In this document: one piece after another, positions 34,459 to 43,339 of the stretch
Layout of the letters: each line of letters starts with the position of its first letter
Position numbering within the stretch: the stretch's first letter is position 1
Origin: Streptomyces sp. DvalAA-43
GTDB lineage: Bacteria > Actinomycetota > Actinomycetes > Streptomycetales > Streptomycetaceae
Assembly: GCF_900091725.1 (NCBI RefSeq)
Contig: NZ_FMBW01000052.1
Coordinates: forward strand, 1-64,000
Direction of reading: 5' to 3'
Length of the DNA: 64,000 bases
Notes under the pieces: model-generated
What the model saw: only the letters and a program-made list of their open reading frames with translations
Told to the model about the DNA's origin: nothing
Databases searched by the model: none
Made by a program: the position numbers and the translations under genes

Positions 34459-35739
34459 ATGCCGGTCACCACGCCAGCCGCGCCGTTCTCCGCCCCCGGG
34501 ACCGCCCTGCCGCAGGACTTCGACGCCCTGCTCCGGGAGGACCCGGAGATCGCCGCCGTGCTGCTGGGGGAGCTGCACCGCCAGTCCAGCACCCTTCAGC
34601 TGACCGCCGCCGAGAACTTCACCTCGCCCGCGGTCCTCGCCGCCCTCGGCTCACCCCTCGCCAACAAGTACGCCGAGGGCTATCCCGGAGCCCGCCACCA
34701 CGGCGGCTGCGAGCAGGCGGATGCCGCCGAACGCATCGCCTGCCGTCGCGCCACCGCGCTCTTCGGCGCCGAGCACGCCAACGTCCAGGCCCACTCCGGC
34801 TCCTCCGCGGTCCTCGCCGCGTACGCCGCCCTGCTCCGCCCCGGTGACACGGTGCTGGCGATGGGACTCCCGTACGGGGGACACCTCACGCATGGTTCGC
34901 CCGCCAACTTCTCCGGCCGCTGGTTCGAGTTCATCGGCTACGGGGTGGACTCCGAGAGCGGCCTGATCGACTACGAGCAGGTGCGCGCACTGGCCCGCGC
35001 CCACCGCCCCAAGGCGATCGTGAGCGGCTCCATCTCGTACCCCCGCCACCCCGATCACGAGCTGTTCCGGGAGATCGCCGACGAGGTGGGCGCGTATCTC
35101 ATCGCCGACTCCGCGCACCCGATGGGGCTGATCGCCGGGGGAGCGGCGCCGAATCCGGTGCCGTACGCCGATGTGGTCTGCGCGACCACGCACAAGGTGC
35201 TGCGCGGTCCGCGCGGCGGGATGATCCTGTGCGGCGCGGAGCTGGCGGAGCGGATCGACCGGGCGGTCTTCCCGTTCACCCAGGGCGGTGCGCAGATGCA
35301 CACCGTCGCCGCGAAGGCGGTCGCGTTCGGCGAGGCGGCCACCCCGGCGTTCGCGGCGTACGCGCACCGGGTGGTCACCCATGCCCGGGTGCTGGCGGCC
35401 GGTCTGGAGGCGGAGGGCTTCGAGGTCACCACGGGCGGCACGGACACCCATCTGATCGTCGCGGACCCGGCCCCGCTGGGCGTCGACGGGCCCACCGCCC
35501 GCGCCCGGCTGGCGGCGGCGGGCCTGGTGCTGGACACCTGCGCGCTGCCGTACGGGGAGGCCCGGGGCATCAGGCTCGGTACCGCGGCCGTCACCACCCA
35601 GGGCATGGACGACGCCGACATGGCACGGCTGGCCGTGCTCTTCGGAACGGCCGTGCGGGAGGAGGACGACATCCGCGCGGAGGTGCGGGAGCTGGCAGAA
35701 CGGCATCCGCCGTATCCGGCACAGGCGGGCCCGGCCTGA
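34459..35739 (+). CDS. Serine hydroxymethyltransferase-like PLP enzyme
   Basis: A 426-aa fold-type I PLP enzyme of the GlyA family, interconverting serine and glycine with tetrahydrofolate. It has LTAAENFTSPAVLAALGSPLANKYAEGYPGARHHGG (about 53-88), HSGSSAVLAAYAALL (about 114-128), DSAHPMGLIAGG and the PLP lysine in CATTHKVLRGPRGG (about 236-249). It is more divergent than housekeeping GlyA, so it is probably a second paralogue. The ATG at 34459 is chosen by conserved-looking length; an in-frame ATG at 34369 would put the start inside the leader RNA. Confidence 0.9.
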   Translation: MPVTTPAAPFSAPGTALPQDFDALLREDPEIAAVLLGELHRQSSTLQLTAAENFTSPAVLAALGSPLANKYAEGYPGARHHGGCEQADAAERIACRRATALFGAEHANVQAHSGSSAVLAAYAALLRPGDTVLAMGLPYGGHLTHGSPANFSGRWFEFIGYGVDSESGLIDYEQVRALARAHRPKAIVSGSISYPRHPDHELFREIADEVGAYLIADSAHPMGLIAGGAAPNPVPYADVVCATTHKVLRGPRGGMILCGAELAERIDRAVFPFTQGGAQMHTVAAKAVAFGEAATPAFAAYAHRVVTHARVLAAGLEAEGFEVTTGGTDTHLIVADPAPLGVDGPTARARLAAAGLVLDTCALPYGEARGIRLGTAAVTTQGMDDADMARLAVLFGTAVREEDDIRAEVRELAERHPPYPAQAGPA

Positions 35740-35740
35740 T

Positions 35741-35766
35741 CCGGACGGAAGACCCTGGACGTCCGG
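35741..35766 (+). terminator. Stem-loop after SHMT-like gene
   Basis: CCGGACG (35741-35747) and CGTCCGG (35760-35766) form a 7-bp stem just after the stop codon. Confidence 0.6.
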
Positions 35767-35891
35767 TGTGGAACCGTTCGGTCCGTTCGCTGTGTCCTCG
35801 GTCATGAGGCCCATGCAGCGCGGCCGTCGCGGATGGCCGGACGGTTTAGGGTGTGGGCTGAGATGGCCGGCGAAAATCTATGGGGCAGCCC

Positions 35892-37265
35892 GTGCGTGAT
35901 TACCTGCTGACGCTCTGTGTCACGGCCGCGGTGACCTATCTGCTGACCGGTCCGGTGCGTAAGTTCGCCATCGCGATCGGGGCGATGCCCGCGATCCGTG
36001 CGCGTGACGTCCACCGAGAACCCACACCGAGGCTCGGCGGCATCGCCATGTTCGGCGGGCTGTGCGCGGGGCTGATCGTCGCGGCCCACCTCCACAACCT
36101 CGACTGGGTCTTCCAGCTCTCCACCGAGCCGCGGGCCCTGCTCTCCGGCGCCGCGCTGATCTGGCTGATCGGTGTCCTGGACGACAAGTTCGAGATCGAC
36201 GCCCTGATCAAGCTCGGCGGGCAGATGATCGCCGCCGCGGTCATGGTCATCCAGGGTCTGACGATCCTGTGGCTGCCGATCCCGGGCATCGGCACCGTCG
36301 CGCTCACCCAGTGGCAGGGCACGCTGCTCACGGTCGCCCTGGTCGTCATCACCATCAACGCGGTCAACTTCGTCGACGGTCTGGACGGTCTGGCGGCGGG
36401 CATGGTGTGCATCGCCGCCGCCGCGTTCTTCCTCTACACCTACCGGCTCTGGTACGGGCACATGATCGAGGCGGCGGCCCCGGCGACGCTCTTCATGGCG
36501 ATCCTGATGGGCATGTGCCTGGGCTTCCTGCCGCACAACATGCATCCCGCGCGGATCTTCATGGGCGACTCGGGCTCGATGCTGATCGGCCTGGTGCTGG
36601 CGGCCGGGGCGATCTCGGTGACCGGCCGGGTCGACCCGGACACGATGAAGCTCTTCGCCGGGAGCGAGCGCGAGGTCACCCACGCGATGCTGCCGGTCTT
36701 CATCCCGCTGCTGCTGCCGCTGACGATCATCGCGGTCCCGGCCGCGGACCTGGTGCTGGCGATCGTGCGGCGGACGTGGAACGGGCAGTCGCCGTTCGCG
36801 GCGGACCGCGGACATCTGCACCACCGCCTGCTGGAGATCGGCCACTCGCACAGCAGGTCCGTGCTGATCATGTACTTCTGGTCGGCCCTGATCGCCTTCG
36901 GGGCGGTCGGCTACTCCGTGCACTCGACGTCCCTGTGGATCGTGATGGTGATCGTGGGGATGAGCACGCTGGGTCTCGTACTGCTGCTGATGCCCCGCTT
37001 CACCCCACGGGCGCCGCACTGGGCGGAACGCTTCGTACCGCCCCGCTACCGCCGCGGGCGGGACGGGGGAGGGGCTCCCGGGACGGCGGATGCGTCGGAG
37101 CCCGAGGCCCAACAGGGCCCGCCCGGAAGCCCGATGGGGCGGACGGGGCCCGAGTCGCAGGAGCGCACCCCGGTCGTCGTGGGCGTCTCCGGCGTCAACG
37201 GGGCGACTGCCATCGGCCCTCGTTCGCGTTTTTCGGACAGAGATCCGGCTGAATCCGCACGTTGA
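35892..37265 (+). CDS. Polyprenyl-phosphate sugar-1-phosphate transferase (WecA/TagO/MraY family)
   Basis: Membrane enzyme that loads GlcNAc-1-P-type sugar phosphates onto undecaprenyl phosphate, starting wall polymers, 457 aa with about 11 membrane segments. It has LIGVLDDKFEID, NAVNFVDGLDGLAAG, FMGDSGSM and the DRGHLHHRLL loop that marks WecA/TagO-type rather than MraY. The C-terminal 100 residues are a cytoplasmic Pro/Gly/Glu-rich extension. GTG 35892 (VRDYLLTL) follows GGGGCA and fits the usual start better than the ATG at 35880. The following gap is AT-rich. Confidence 0.93.
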   Translation: MRDYLLTLCVTAAVTYLLTGPVRKFAIAIGAMPAIRARDVHREPTPRLGGIAMFGGLCAGLIVAAHLHNLDWVFQLSTEPRALLSGAALIWLIGVLDDKFEIDALIKLGGQMIAAAVMVIQGLTILWLPIPGIGTVALTQWQGTLLTVALVVITINAVNFVDGLDGLAAGMVCIAAAAFFLYTYRLWYGHMIEAAAPATLFMAILMGMCLGFLPHNMHPARIFMGDSGSMLIGLVLAAGAISVTGRVDPDTMKLFAGSEREVTHAMLPVFIPLLLPLTIIAVPAADLVLAIVRRTWNGQSPFAADRGHLHHRLLEIGHSHSRSVLIMYFWSALIAFGAVGYSVHSTSLWIVMVIVGMSTLGLVLLLMPRFTPRAPHWAERFVPPRYRRGRDGGGAPGTADASEPEAQQGPPGSPMGRTGPESQERTPVVVGVSGVNGATAIGPRSRFSDRDPAESAR

Positions 37266-37474
37266 GAATTCGGGCACCAAGGGGCAATACCAGACAACAT
37301 ATTGAGTTGTCTTGCTCACATGCGCGAATTCACTCTCACGTGTGACTGTAAGCACACTTTCTTGGTAAAGACCTCATCAAATAGTTTGTGATACCGTTCA
37401 CGAAGCCCGGTGACGGAGTTGAAGGACCTGAGTAGCACGGTCCATCGGCCCGAGGCATCGACTCGGACCGGGCC
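37266..37474 (+). promoter_or_regulatory. AT-rich atp control region
   Basis: The gap before the atp operon is markedly AT-richer than the rest of the window. It holds several short inverted repeats (such as TCACGTGTGA near 37337-37346) and the CRP-like site listed separately. No gene is supported here. Confidence 0.55.
37387..37402. promoter_or_regulatory. CRP/GlxR-like palindrome upstream of atp operon
   Basis: TGTGA-TACCGT-TCACG matches the CRP-family consensus TGTGA-N6-TCACA at nine of ten half-site bases. It is centred about 91.5 bases before the putative start of transcription at 37486, in phase for an upstream activator. Confidence 0.5.
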
Positions 37475-37480
37475 TACGCT
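37475..37480 (+). promoter_or_regulatory. Candidate -10 element for atp operon
   Basis: TACGCT ends 5 bases before an in-frame ATG at 37486, 42 bp upstream of the atpI start I prefer. Transcription would begin at or near that ATG. Confidence 0.4.
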
Positions 37481-37527
37481 CGTCCATGACGACACACTGC
37501 CCACCCCCTGCAAGCGGAGCTGCCGCC

Positions 37528-37965
37528 ATGCCGTCCAACGACGTCCGGACTCTCCTTCAAGCCGCCGTACCCACCGCTGTCGCCGGCGCCGTAGCCGTCG
37601 CCGTCAGCGCTGGAGTCGCGGGCGGCAAGGGAGCCCTCGGCGCGGGCGTTGCGACGATCGTGGTGATTCTCTTCATGGGGATCGGACTGCTGGTCCTGCA
37701 ACGGACCGCGCGGTCCCTGCCCCACCTGTTCCAGGCGATGGGGCTGATGCTTTATACGGCTCAGCTTCTCCTTCTGTTCATCTTTGTCGCCGCGTTCAAG
37801 AACACGACGATGTTCAACCCGAAGGCCTTCGCGATCACGCTGGTCGCGATGACCCTCGTGTGGATCGGCGCACAGACGCGTGCGCACATGAAGGCCAAGA
37901 TCCTTTACGTCGAGCCCGAGTCCGACAAGGCGGAAAAGCCCAGGAACACGGGATCGAAGTCGTGA
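37528..37965 (+). CDS. atpI: ATP synthase protein I
   Basis: Small membrane protein that helps assemble the c-ring of the F0 sector, 145 aa with four membrane segments (about 12-30, 32-52, 70-90, 98-115). It is first in the atp operon. ATG 37528 (MPSNDVRTLL) has GCGGAG 8 bases upstream. A leaderless start at the in-frame ATG 37486 would add 14 residues; both may be used. Confidence 0.9.
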   Translation: MPSNDVRTLLQAAVPTAVAGAVAVAVSAGVAGGKGALGAGVATIVVILFMGIGLLVLQRTARSLPHLFQAMGLMLYTAQLLLLFIFVAAFKNTTMFNPKAFAITLVAMTLVWIGAQTRAHMKAKILYVEPESDKAEKPRNTGSKS

Positions 37966-38190
37966 AGGGTAGGGGCGGGATAAGTGCAGGTTCAAGACCC
38001 TGCTATCGTCCGGTTCCAACTGCGGCACTGCGGGCGCGGGCATGTGAGCTGACGCCTGCTCGATCGCGAGGCTCAATGCCTGACTGCCGCTCACACATCC
38101 GTAACACCAGTCCAGTGCCGAACCGCGGCTGCGCGCCGCGCCGACACAACGAGGTTGCCGTACCTATGCGCCACGCTGAAGGAGCCCGCG
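37966..38190 (+). other. atpI-atpB gap
   Basis: 225 bp, long for this operon. TATCGT near 38003-38008 could be an internal promoter. A GAAGGAG ribosome site sits before atpB. No gene is seen. Confidence 0.3.
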
Positions 38191-39012
38191 GTGAGTGCTG
38201 ACCCGACACAGGTGCTCGCCTTCGAGACCGATTGCCACATCTTCTCCGGTTGTGGTTTCCCGGGTCCTGGCTTGCACTCTTTCCTGTTCGAGCCGATCTT
38301 CGGTGACGCGGACAGCAACATCTACTTCAACAAGACGATGCTGCTGGCGCTCCTCGGTACGGTCATCATCGTCGGCTTCTTCTGGGCCGCCTTCCGTAAG
38401 CCGAAGGTCGTTCCGGGCAAGCTGCAGATGGTCGCCGAGGCCGGATACGACTTCGTCCGCCGCGGGATCGTCTACGAGACGCTCGGCAAGCGCGAGGGCG
38501 AGAAGTACGTCCCGCTGATGGTCTCGATCTTCTTCTTCGTGTGGATGATGAACCTCTGGTCGATCATCCCGCTCGCCCAGTTCCCGGTGACGTCGATCAT
38601 CGCGTACCCGGCCGCTCTGGCGCTGATCGTCTACGTCCTCTGGATGAGCATCACGTTCAAGCGCCACGGCTTCGTCGGCGGCTTCAAGAACCTGACGGGC
38701 TACGACAAGTCGCTCGGCCCGGTGCTCCCGATGGTCATGGTCATCGAGTTCTTCTCGAACGTGATCGTCCGCCCGTTCACGCACGCGGTCCGACTCTTCG
38801 CGAACATGTTCGCCGGTCACACGCTGCTGCTGCTCTTCACCATCGCCAGCTGGTACCTGCTCAACGGCATCGGTATCGCCTACGCGGGCGTCTCGTTCGT
38901 GATGGTCATCGTGATGACGGCCTTCGAGCTCTTCATCCAGGCTGTTCAGGCGTACGTCTTCGTGCTCCTGGCGTGCAGCTTCATCCAGGGCGCTGTCGCC
39001 GAGCACCACTGA
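38191..39012 (+). CDS. atpB: ATP synthase F0 subunit a
   Basis: Stator proton-channel subunit, 273 aa, five to six membrane segments. The essential Arg201 is in HAVRLFANMFAGH, and a TAFELFIQAVQAYVFVLL helix closes the C-terminus. GTG start at 38191, 6 bases after GAAGGAG; an in-frame ATG at 38155 is less likely. Confidence 0.98.
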   Translation: MSADPTQVLAFETDCHIFSGCGFPGPGLHSFLFEPIFGDADSNIYFNKTMLLALLGTVIIVGFFWAAFRKPKVVPGKLQMVAEAGYDFVRRGIVYETLGKREGEKYVPLMVSIFFFVWMMNLWSIIPLAQFPVTSIIAYPAALALIVYVLWMSITFKRHGFVGGFKNLTGYDKSLGPVLPMVMVIEFFSNVIVRPFTHAVRLFANMFAGHTLLLLFTIASWYLLNGIGIAYAGVSFVMVIVMTAFELFIQAVQAYVFVLLACSFIQGAVAEHH

Positions 39013-39084
39013 TCGCGCCTCCCATACCCCCAGTCGTCCGGTGGCCAACCCCCACCGGTCCGTGAAAGAGAAGGAAGAACTGGC

Positions 39085-39312
39085 ATGTCCCAGACCCTTG
39101 CCGCCGTCACCGGTTCCCTCAGCTCCGTCGGATACGGCCTGGCTGCCATCGGCCCCGGCGTCGGCGTCGGCATCATCTTCGGTAACGGCACGCAGGCCCT
39201 CGCCCGTCAGCCCGAGGCTGCCGGTCTGATCCGCGCCAACCAGATTCTCGGCTTCGCCTTCTGTGAGGCGCTCGCCCTCATCGGTCTGGTCATGCCGTTC
39301 GTCTACAGCTGA
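39085..39312 (+). CDS. atpE: ATP synthase F0 subunit c
   Basis: Proteolipid of the proton-driven rotor ring, 75 aa, a helical hairpin with the polar loop ARQPE (about 40-44) and the proton-carrying Glu61 in FAFCEALALIGL. It has the Gly-rich first helix (GPGVGVGIIFGNG). Ribosome site GAGAAGGAAG. Confidence 0.98.
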   Translation: MSQTLAAVTGSLSSVGYGLAAIGPGVGVGIIFGNGTQALARQPEAAGLIRANQILGFAFCEALALIGLVMPFVYS

Positions 39313-39350
39313 CGAACCGCGACTAGTCCGTTCCGACGAAAGGCACTGAT

Positions 39351-39899
39351 GTGAACCCCCTGGTTCAGCTCGCGGCCGAAGCCGAGGTGGAAAACCCCCT
39401 CATTCCGCCGATCCCTGAGCTCGTCATCGGTCTGATCGCCTTCGTCATCGTCTTCGGCTTCCTCGCCAAGAAGCTCCTCCCGAACATCAACAAGGTTCTG
39501 GAAGAGCGCCGCGAGGCCATCGAAGGCGGTATCGAAAAGGCCGATGCGGCCCAGACCGAGGCCCAGAGCGTTCTTGAGCAGTACAAGGCTCAGCTCGCCG
39601 AGGCCCGTCACGAGGCCGCGCGCCTGCGCCAGGAGGCGCAGGAGCAGGGCGTTGTGATCCTGCAGGAGATGCGGGCGGAAGGCCAGAGGCAGCGCGAGGA
39701 GATCATCGCTGCCGGTCACGCCCAGATCGAGGCCGACCGCAAGGCCGCGGCCTCCGCGCTGCGTCAGGACGTGGGCAAGCTCGCCACCGACCTGGCCGGC
39801 AAGCTCGTCGGCGAGTCCCTGGAGGACCACGCCCGGCAGAGCGGCACCGTCGACCGTTTCCTCGACGAGCTCGAGGCGAAGGCCGAGGCTGTCCGATGA
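39351..39899 (+). CDS. atpF: ATP synthase F0 subunit b
   Basis: Peripheral stalk subunit, 182 aa. One membrane helix (about 24-43) and a long charged coiled coil (45-165). GTG start. Its stop overlaps the atpH ATG by 4 bp. Confidence 0.98.
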   Translation: MNPLVQLAAEAEVENPLIPPIPELVIGLIAFVIVFGFLAKKLLPNINKVLEERREAIEGGIEKADAAQTEAQSVLEQYKAQLAEARHEAARLRQEAQEQGVVILQEMRAEGQRQREEIIAAGHAQIEADRKAAASALRQDVGKLATDLAGKLVGESLEDHARQSGTVDRFLDELEAKAEAVR

Positions 39900-40711
39900 A
39901 CGGCGCGAGCCGCGAGGCACTGGCTGCCGCACGTGAGTCCCTCGACGCGCTGACCGACAACACGTCGGTCGACGCGGCGAAGCTCGCCGAGGAGCTGGCC
40001 GCCGTCACGGCGCTGCTCCAGCGCGAGGTCTCACTGCGGCGGGTCCTGACCGACCCGTCGCAGCCCGGCGAGGCCAGGGCGGAACTGGCCGGACGACTGC
40101 TGCGCGGTCAGGTGGGCGGCGAGGCCGTCGACCTGATCTCCGGCATGGTCCGCTCCCGCTGGTCGCAGTCGCGCGACCTGGTCGACTCGGTCGAGGAACT
40201 GGCGAACACCGCGGACCTCACCGCCGCCCAGCACGGCGGAGACCTCGACGACGTCGAGGACGAGCTGTTCCGGTTCGGCCGGATCGTGGCTTCCGACCCG
40301 GAGCTGCGCGCCGCGCTCACCGACCGGTCCGCGTCCGCGTCCGCCAAGGCACAGCTGCTGAGCAGCCTGCTCGGCGGCAAGGCACGGCCCGCCACCGAGC
40401 GCCTCGTCACGCGGCTTGTCACCCAGCCCCGTGGACGTAGCCTGGAAGAGGGACTGGAGTCCCTCTCCAAGCTGGCCGCGGACCGCCGGGAGCGCATGGT
40501 CGCCGTGGTCACCTCGGCGGTTCCGCTGAGCGACCGGCAGAAGCAGCGCCTCGGCGCCGCACTGGCGAAGATCTACGGCCGCCCGATGCACCTGAACCTC
40601 GACGTGGACCCCACGGTCCTCGGCGGGATCGCGGTGCGGGTCGGCGACGAGGTCATCGACGGCACCATCTCGGAGCGCCTCGAAGAGGCGACCCGGCGCA
40701 TGGCCGGCTGA
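39896..40711 (+). CDS. atpH: ATP synthase F1 subunit delta
   Basis: Connects the b stalk to the alpha/beta hexamer, 271 aa. It is about 90 residues longer than the usual delta of about 180, the extra being N-terminal helical sequence before the OSCP domain (about 90-271), which is typical of actinobacteria. Coupled to atpF by a 4-bp overlap. Confidence 0.97.
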   Translation: MNGASREALAAARESLDALTDNTSVDAAKLAEELAAVTALLQREVSLRRVLTDPSQPGEARAELAGRLLRGQVGGEAVDLISGMVRSRWSQSRDLVDSVEELANTADLTAAQHGGDLDDVEDELFRFGRIVASDPELRAALTDRSASASAKAQLLSSLLGGKARPATERLVTRLVTQPRGRSLEEGLESLSKLAADRRERMVAVVTSAVPLSDRQKQRLGAALAKIYGRPMHLNLDVDPTVLGGIAVRVGDEVIDGTISERLEEATRRMAG

Positions 40712-40747
40712 CCGGCGCAACGCAGCAACAGAACAGAGCAAGACCAG

Positions 40748-40802
40748 CGGCCCGGTTGGGCCGTGCAGAAATTGCAGAAGATTCCTGGGGGTCGGCCCCC
40801 AG
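40748..40802 (+). promoter_or_regulatory. Two hairpins between atpH and atpA
   Basis: Hairpin 1 (40748-40763): CGGCCC, GGTT, GGGCCG. Hairpin 2 (40785-40802): CTGGGGG, TCGG, CCCCCAG. They sit in the only large gap (138 bp) between F0 and F1 genes and may serve as a processing, pausing or stability element that tunes subunit ratios. Confidence 0.6.
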
Positions 40803-40849
40803 ACCCCCTTAAGAAACTTCGGGCCCAACAAGGAGAGCAGGGAACCCAG

Positions 40850-42421
40850 ATGGCGGAGCTCACGATCCGGCCGGAGGAGATCCGGGACGCGCTGGAGAAC
40901 TTTGTCCAGTCGTACAAGCCGGACGCGGCCTCGCGCGAGGAGGTCGGTACGGTCAGCGTTGCCGGCGACGGCATCGCGAAGGTCGAGGGTCTTCCCTCGG
41001 CCATGGCGAACGAGCTGCTGAAGTTCGAGGACGGCACCCTCGGTCTCGCCCTCAACCTCGAGGAGCGCGAGATCGGTGCGATCGTCCTCGGCGAGTTCAG
41101 CGGCATCGAAGAGGGCCAGCCGGTGCAGCGCACCGGTGAGGTGCTCTCCGTCGGCGTCGGCGAGGGTTACCTCGGCCGCGTCGTCGACCCGCTCGGCAAC
41201 CCGATCGACGGTCTCGGCGAGATCGCGACCGACAGCCGCCGCGCCCTCGAGCTGCAGGCCCCTGGCGTCATGGTCCGTAAGTCGGTGCACGAGCCGATGC
41301 AGACCGGCTACAAGGCCGTCGACGCCATGGTGCCGATCGGCCGCGGCCAGCGTCAGCTGATCATTGGTGACCGTCAGACGGGTAAGACCGCTCTGGCCGT
41401 CGACACGATCATCAACCAGCGCGACAACTGGCGCTCGGGCGACGTGAACAAGCAGGTGCGCTGCATCTACGTCGCCATCGGTCAGAAGGGCTCCACCATC
41501 GCCTCCGTGCGCGGTGCCCTCGAAGAGGCCGGCGCGCTGGAGTACACGACCATCGTCGCCGCCCCGGCGTCCGACCCGGCCGGCTTCAAGTACCTGGCGC
41601 CGTACACCGGTTCGGCCATCGGCCAGCACTGGATGTACCAGGGCAAGCACGTCCTGATCATCTTCGACGACCTCTCGAAGCAGGCCGACGCCTACCGCGC
41701 CGTGTCGCTTCTGCTGCGCCGTCCGCCGGGCCGCGAGGCCTACCCGGGCGACGTCTTCTACCTCCACTCGCGTCTGCTGGAGCGCTGCGCCAAGCTCTCC
41801 GACGACATGGGTGCCGGTTCGATGACGGGCCTCCCGATCGTCGAGACCAAGGCGAACGACGTGTCGGCGTTCATCCCGACCAACGTCATCTCCATCACCG
41901 ACGGCCAGTGCTTCCTGGAGTCCGACCTGTTCAACGCCGGCCAGCGCCCGGCCCTGAACGTCGGTATCTCGGTCTCCCGTGTCGGTGGCTCCGCCCAGCA
42001 CAAGGCGATGCGCCAGGTCTCCGGCCGTCTCCGTGTCGACCTCGCCCAGTACCGCGAGCTGGAGGCGTTCGCCGCCTTCGGTTCCGACCTGGACGCGGCC
42101 TCGAAGGCGTCGCTGGAGCGCGGTAAGCGCATGGTCGAGCTCCTGAAGCAGCCGCAGTACTCCCCGTACCCGGTCGAGGAGCAGGTCGTCTCCATCTGGG
42201 CCGGCACCACCGGCAAGATGGACGACGTCCCGGTCGAGGACATCCGTCGCTTCGAGAGCGAGCTGCTGGAGTACCTGCGCCGTGAGCGCAAGGACCTCCT
42301 GACCAGCATCGCCGAGGGCGCCAAGATGTCCGACGACACGCTGCAGTCGGTCGCCGACGCGGTCGCCGCCTTCAAGCAGCAGTTCGAGACCTCGGACGGC
42401 AAGCTCCTGGGCGAGGGCTGA
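40850..42421 (+). CDS. atpA: ATP synthase F1 subunit alpha
   Basis: Non-catalytic nucleotide-binding subunit, 523 aa. Walker A GDRQTGKTAL (about 172-181), LIIFDDLSKQADAYR, and VSRVGGSAQHKAMRQVSG with the arginine finger region. ATG 40850 after AAGGAGAGCAGGG. Long upstream ORF sequence in this frame runs over the hairpins and is not coding. Confidence 0.99.
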   Translation: MAELTIRPEEIRDALENFVQSYKPDAASREEVGTVSVAGDGIAKVEGLPSAMANELLKFEDGTLGLALNLEEREIGAIVLGEFSGIEEGQPVQRTGEVLSVGVGEGYLGRVVDPLGNPIDGLGEIATDSRRALELQAPGVMVRKSVHEPMQTGYKAVDAMVPIGRGQRQLIIGDRQTGKTALAVDTIINQRDNWRSGDVNKQVRCIYVAIGQKGSTIASVRGALEEAGALEYTTIVAAPASDPAGFKYLAPYTGSAIGQHWMYQGKHVLIIFDDLSKQADAYRAVSLLLRRPPGREAYPGDVFYLHSRLLERCAKLSDDMGAGSMTGLPIVETKANDVSAFIPTNVISITDGQCFLESDLFNAGQRPALNVGISVSRVGGSAQHKAMRQVSGRLRVDLAQYRELEAFAAFGSDLDAASKASLERGKRMVELLKQPQYSPYPVEEQVVSIWAGTTGKMDDVPVEDIRRFESELLEYLRRERKDLLTSIAEGAKMSDDTLQSVADAVAAFKQQFETSDGKLLGEG

Positions 42422-42424
42422 TCG

Positions 42425-43339
42425 ATGGGCGCTCAGCTTCGCGTTTACAAGCGCCGCATTCGCTCCGTCACCGCCACGAAGAAGATCACCAAGGCGATGG
42501 AGATGATCGCCGCCTCGCGCATCGTCAAGGCGCAGCGCCAGGTGGCGGCGTCGACGCCGTACGCGACCGAGCTCACCCGTGCGGTGACCGCGGTGGCGAC
42601 CGGCTCCACCACCAAGCACCCGCTGACCACCGAGGCCGAGGCCCCGGCACGGGCCGCGATCCTGCTCATCACGAGCGACCGCGGTCTGGCCGGCGGTTAC
42701 TCCTCCAACGCCATCAAGGCCGCGGAGAAGCTGACCGAGCGGCTCCGGGGCGAGGGCAAGGAGGTCGTCACCTATGTGATCGGCCGCAAGGGTGTCGCCT
42801 ACTACGGCTTCCGTGAGCGCAAGCTCGCGGATTCGTGGACGGGCTTCACCGACAGCCCGACGTACGCGGATGCGAAGCGGGCTGCGGCCCCGCTGATCGA
42901 AGCGGTCACCCAGGAGACCGCCGAGGGCGGCGTGGACGAGCTGCACATCGTCTTCACGGAGTTCGTGTCGATGATGACGCAGAACCCGGTCGACGACCGG
43001 ATGCTGCCGCTCAGTCTCGATGCCACGAAGGACGAGGACGGCAAGGGCGAGATCCTGCCGCTGTTCGACTTCGAGCCGTCGGCGGAGGACGTCCTCGACG
43101 CCCTGCTTCCGCGGTACGTCGAGAGCCGGATCTACAACGCGCTGCTGCAGGCCGCTGCTTCCGAGCACGCCGCCCGCCGCCGCGCGATGAAGTCGGCCAC
43201 CGACAACGCCGGTGAGCTCATCAAGACGCTCTCCCGGCTTGCCAACGCGGCCCGCCAGGCCGAAATCACCCAGGAAATCAGCGAGATCGTCGGTGGAGCC
43301 AGTGCGCTGGCCGACGCGACCGCGGGGAGTGACAAGTAA
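42425..43339 (+). CDS. atpG: ATP synthase F1 subunit gamma
   Basis: Central rotor shaft, 304 aa. N- and C-terminal long helices (TATKKITKAMEMIAASRIVKAQ and NAARQAEITQEISEIVGGASAL) form the coiled coil. Starts 3 bp after the atpA stop; the last A of its stop is the first base of the atpD ATG. Confidence 0.99.
   Translation: MGAQLRVYKRRIRSVTATKKITKAMEMIAASRIVKAQRQVAASTPYATELTRAVTAVATGSTTKHPLTTEAEAPARAAILLITSDRGLAGGYSSNAIKAAEKLTERLRGEGKEVVTYVIGRKGVAYYGFRERKLADSWTGFTDSPTYADAKRAAAPLIEAVTQETAEGGVDELHIVFTEFVSMMTQNPVDDRMLPLSLDATKDEDGKGEILPLFDFEPSAEDVLDALLPRYVESRIYNALLQAAASEHAARRRAMKSATDNAGELIKTLSRLANAARQAEITQEISEIVGGASALADATAGSDK

Noticed and set aside
40031..43168. 1045-aa open frame antisense to atpH-atpA-atpG
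   Set aside because: It is the reverse-strand shadow of three certain genes; low-complexity Arg/Gly/Val/Leu composition without domains.
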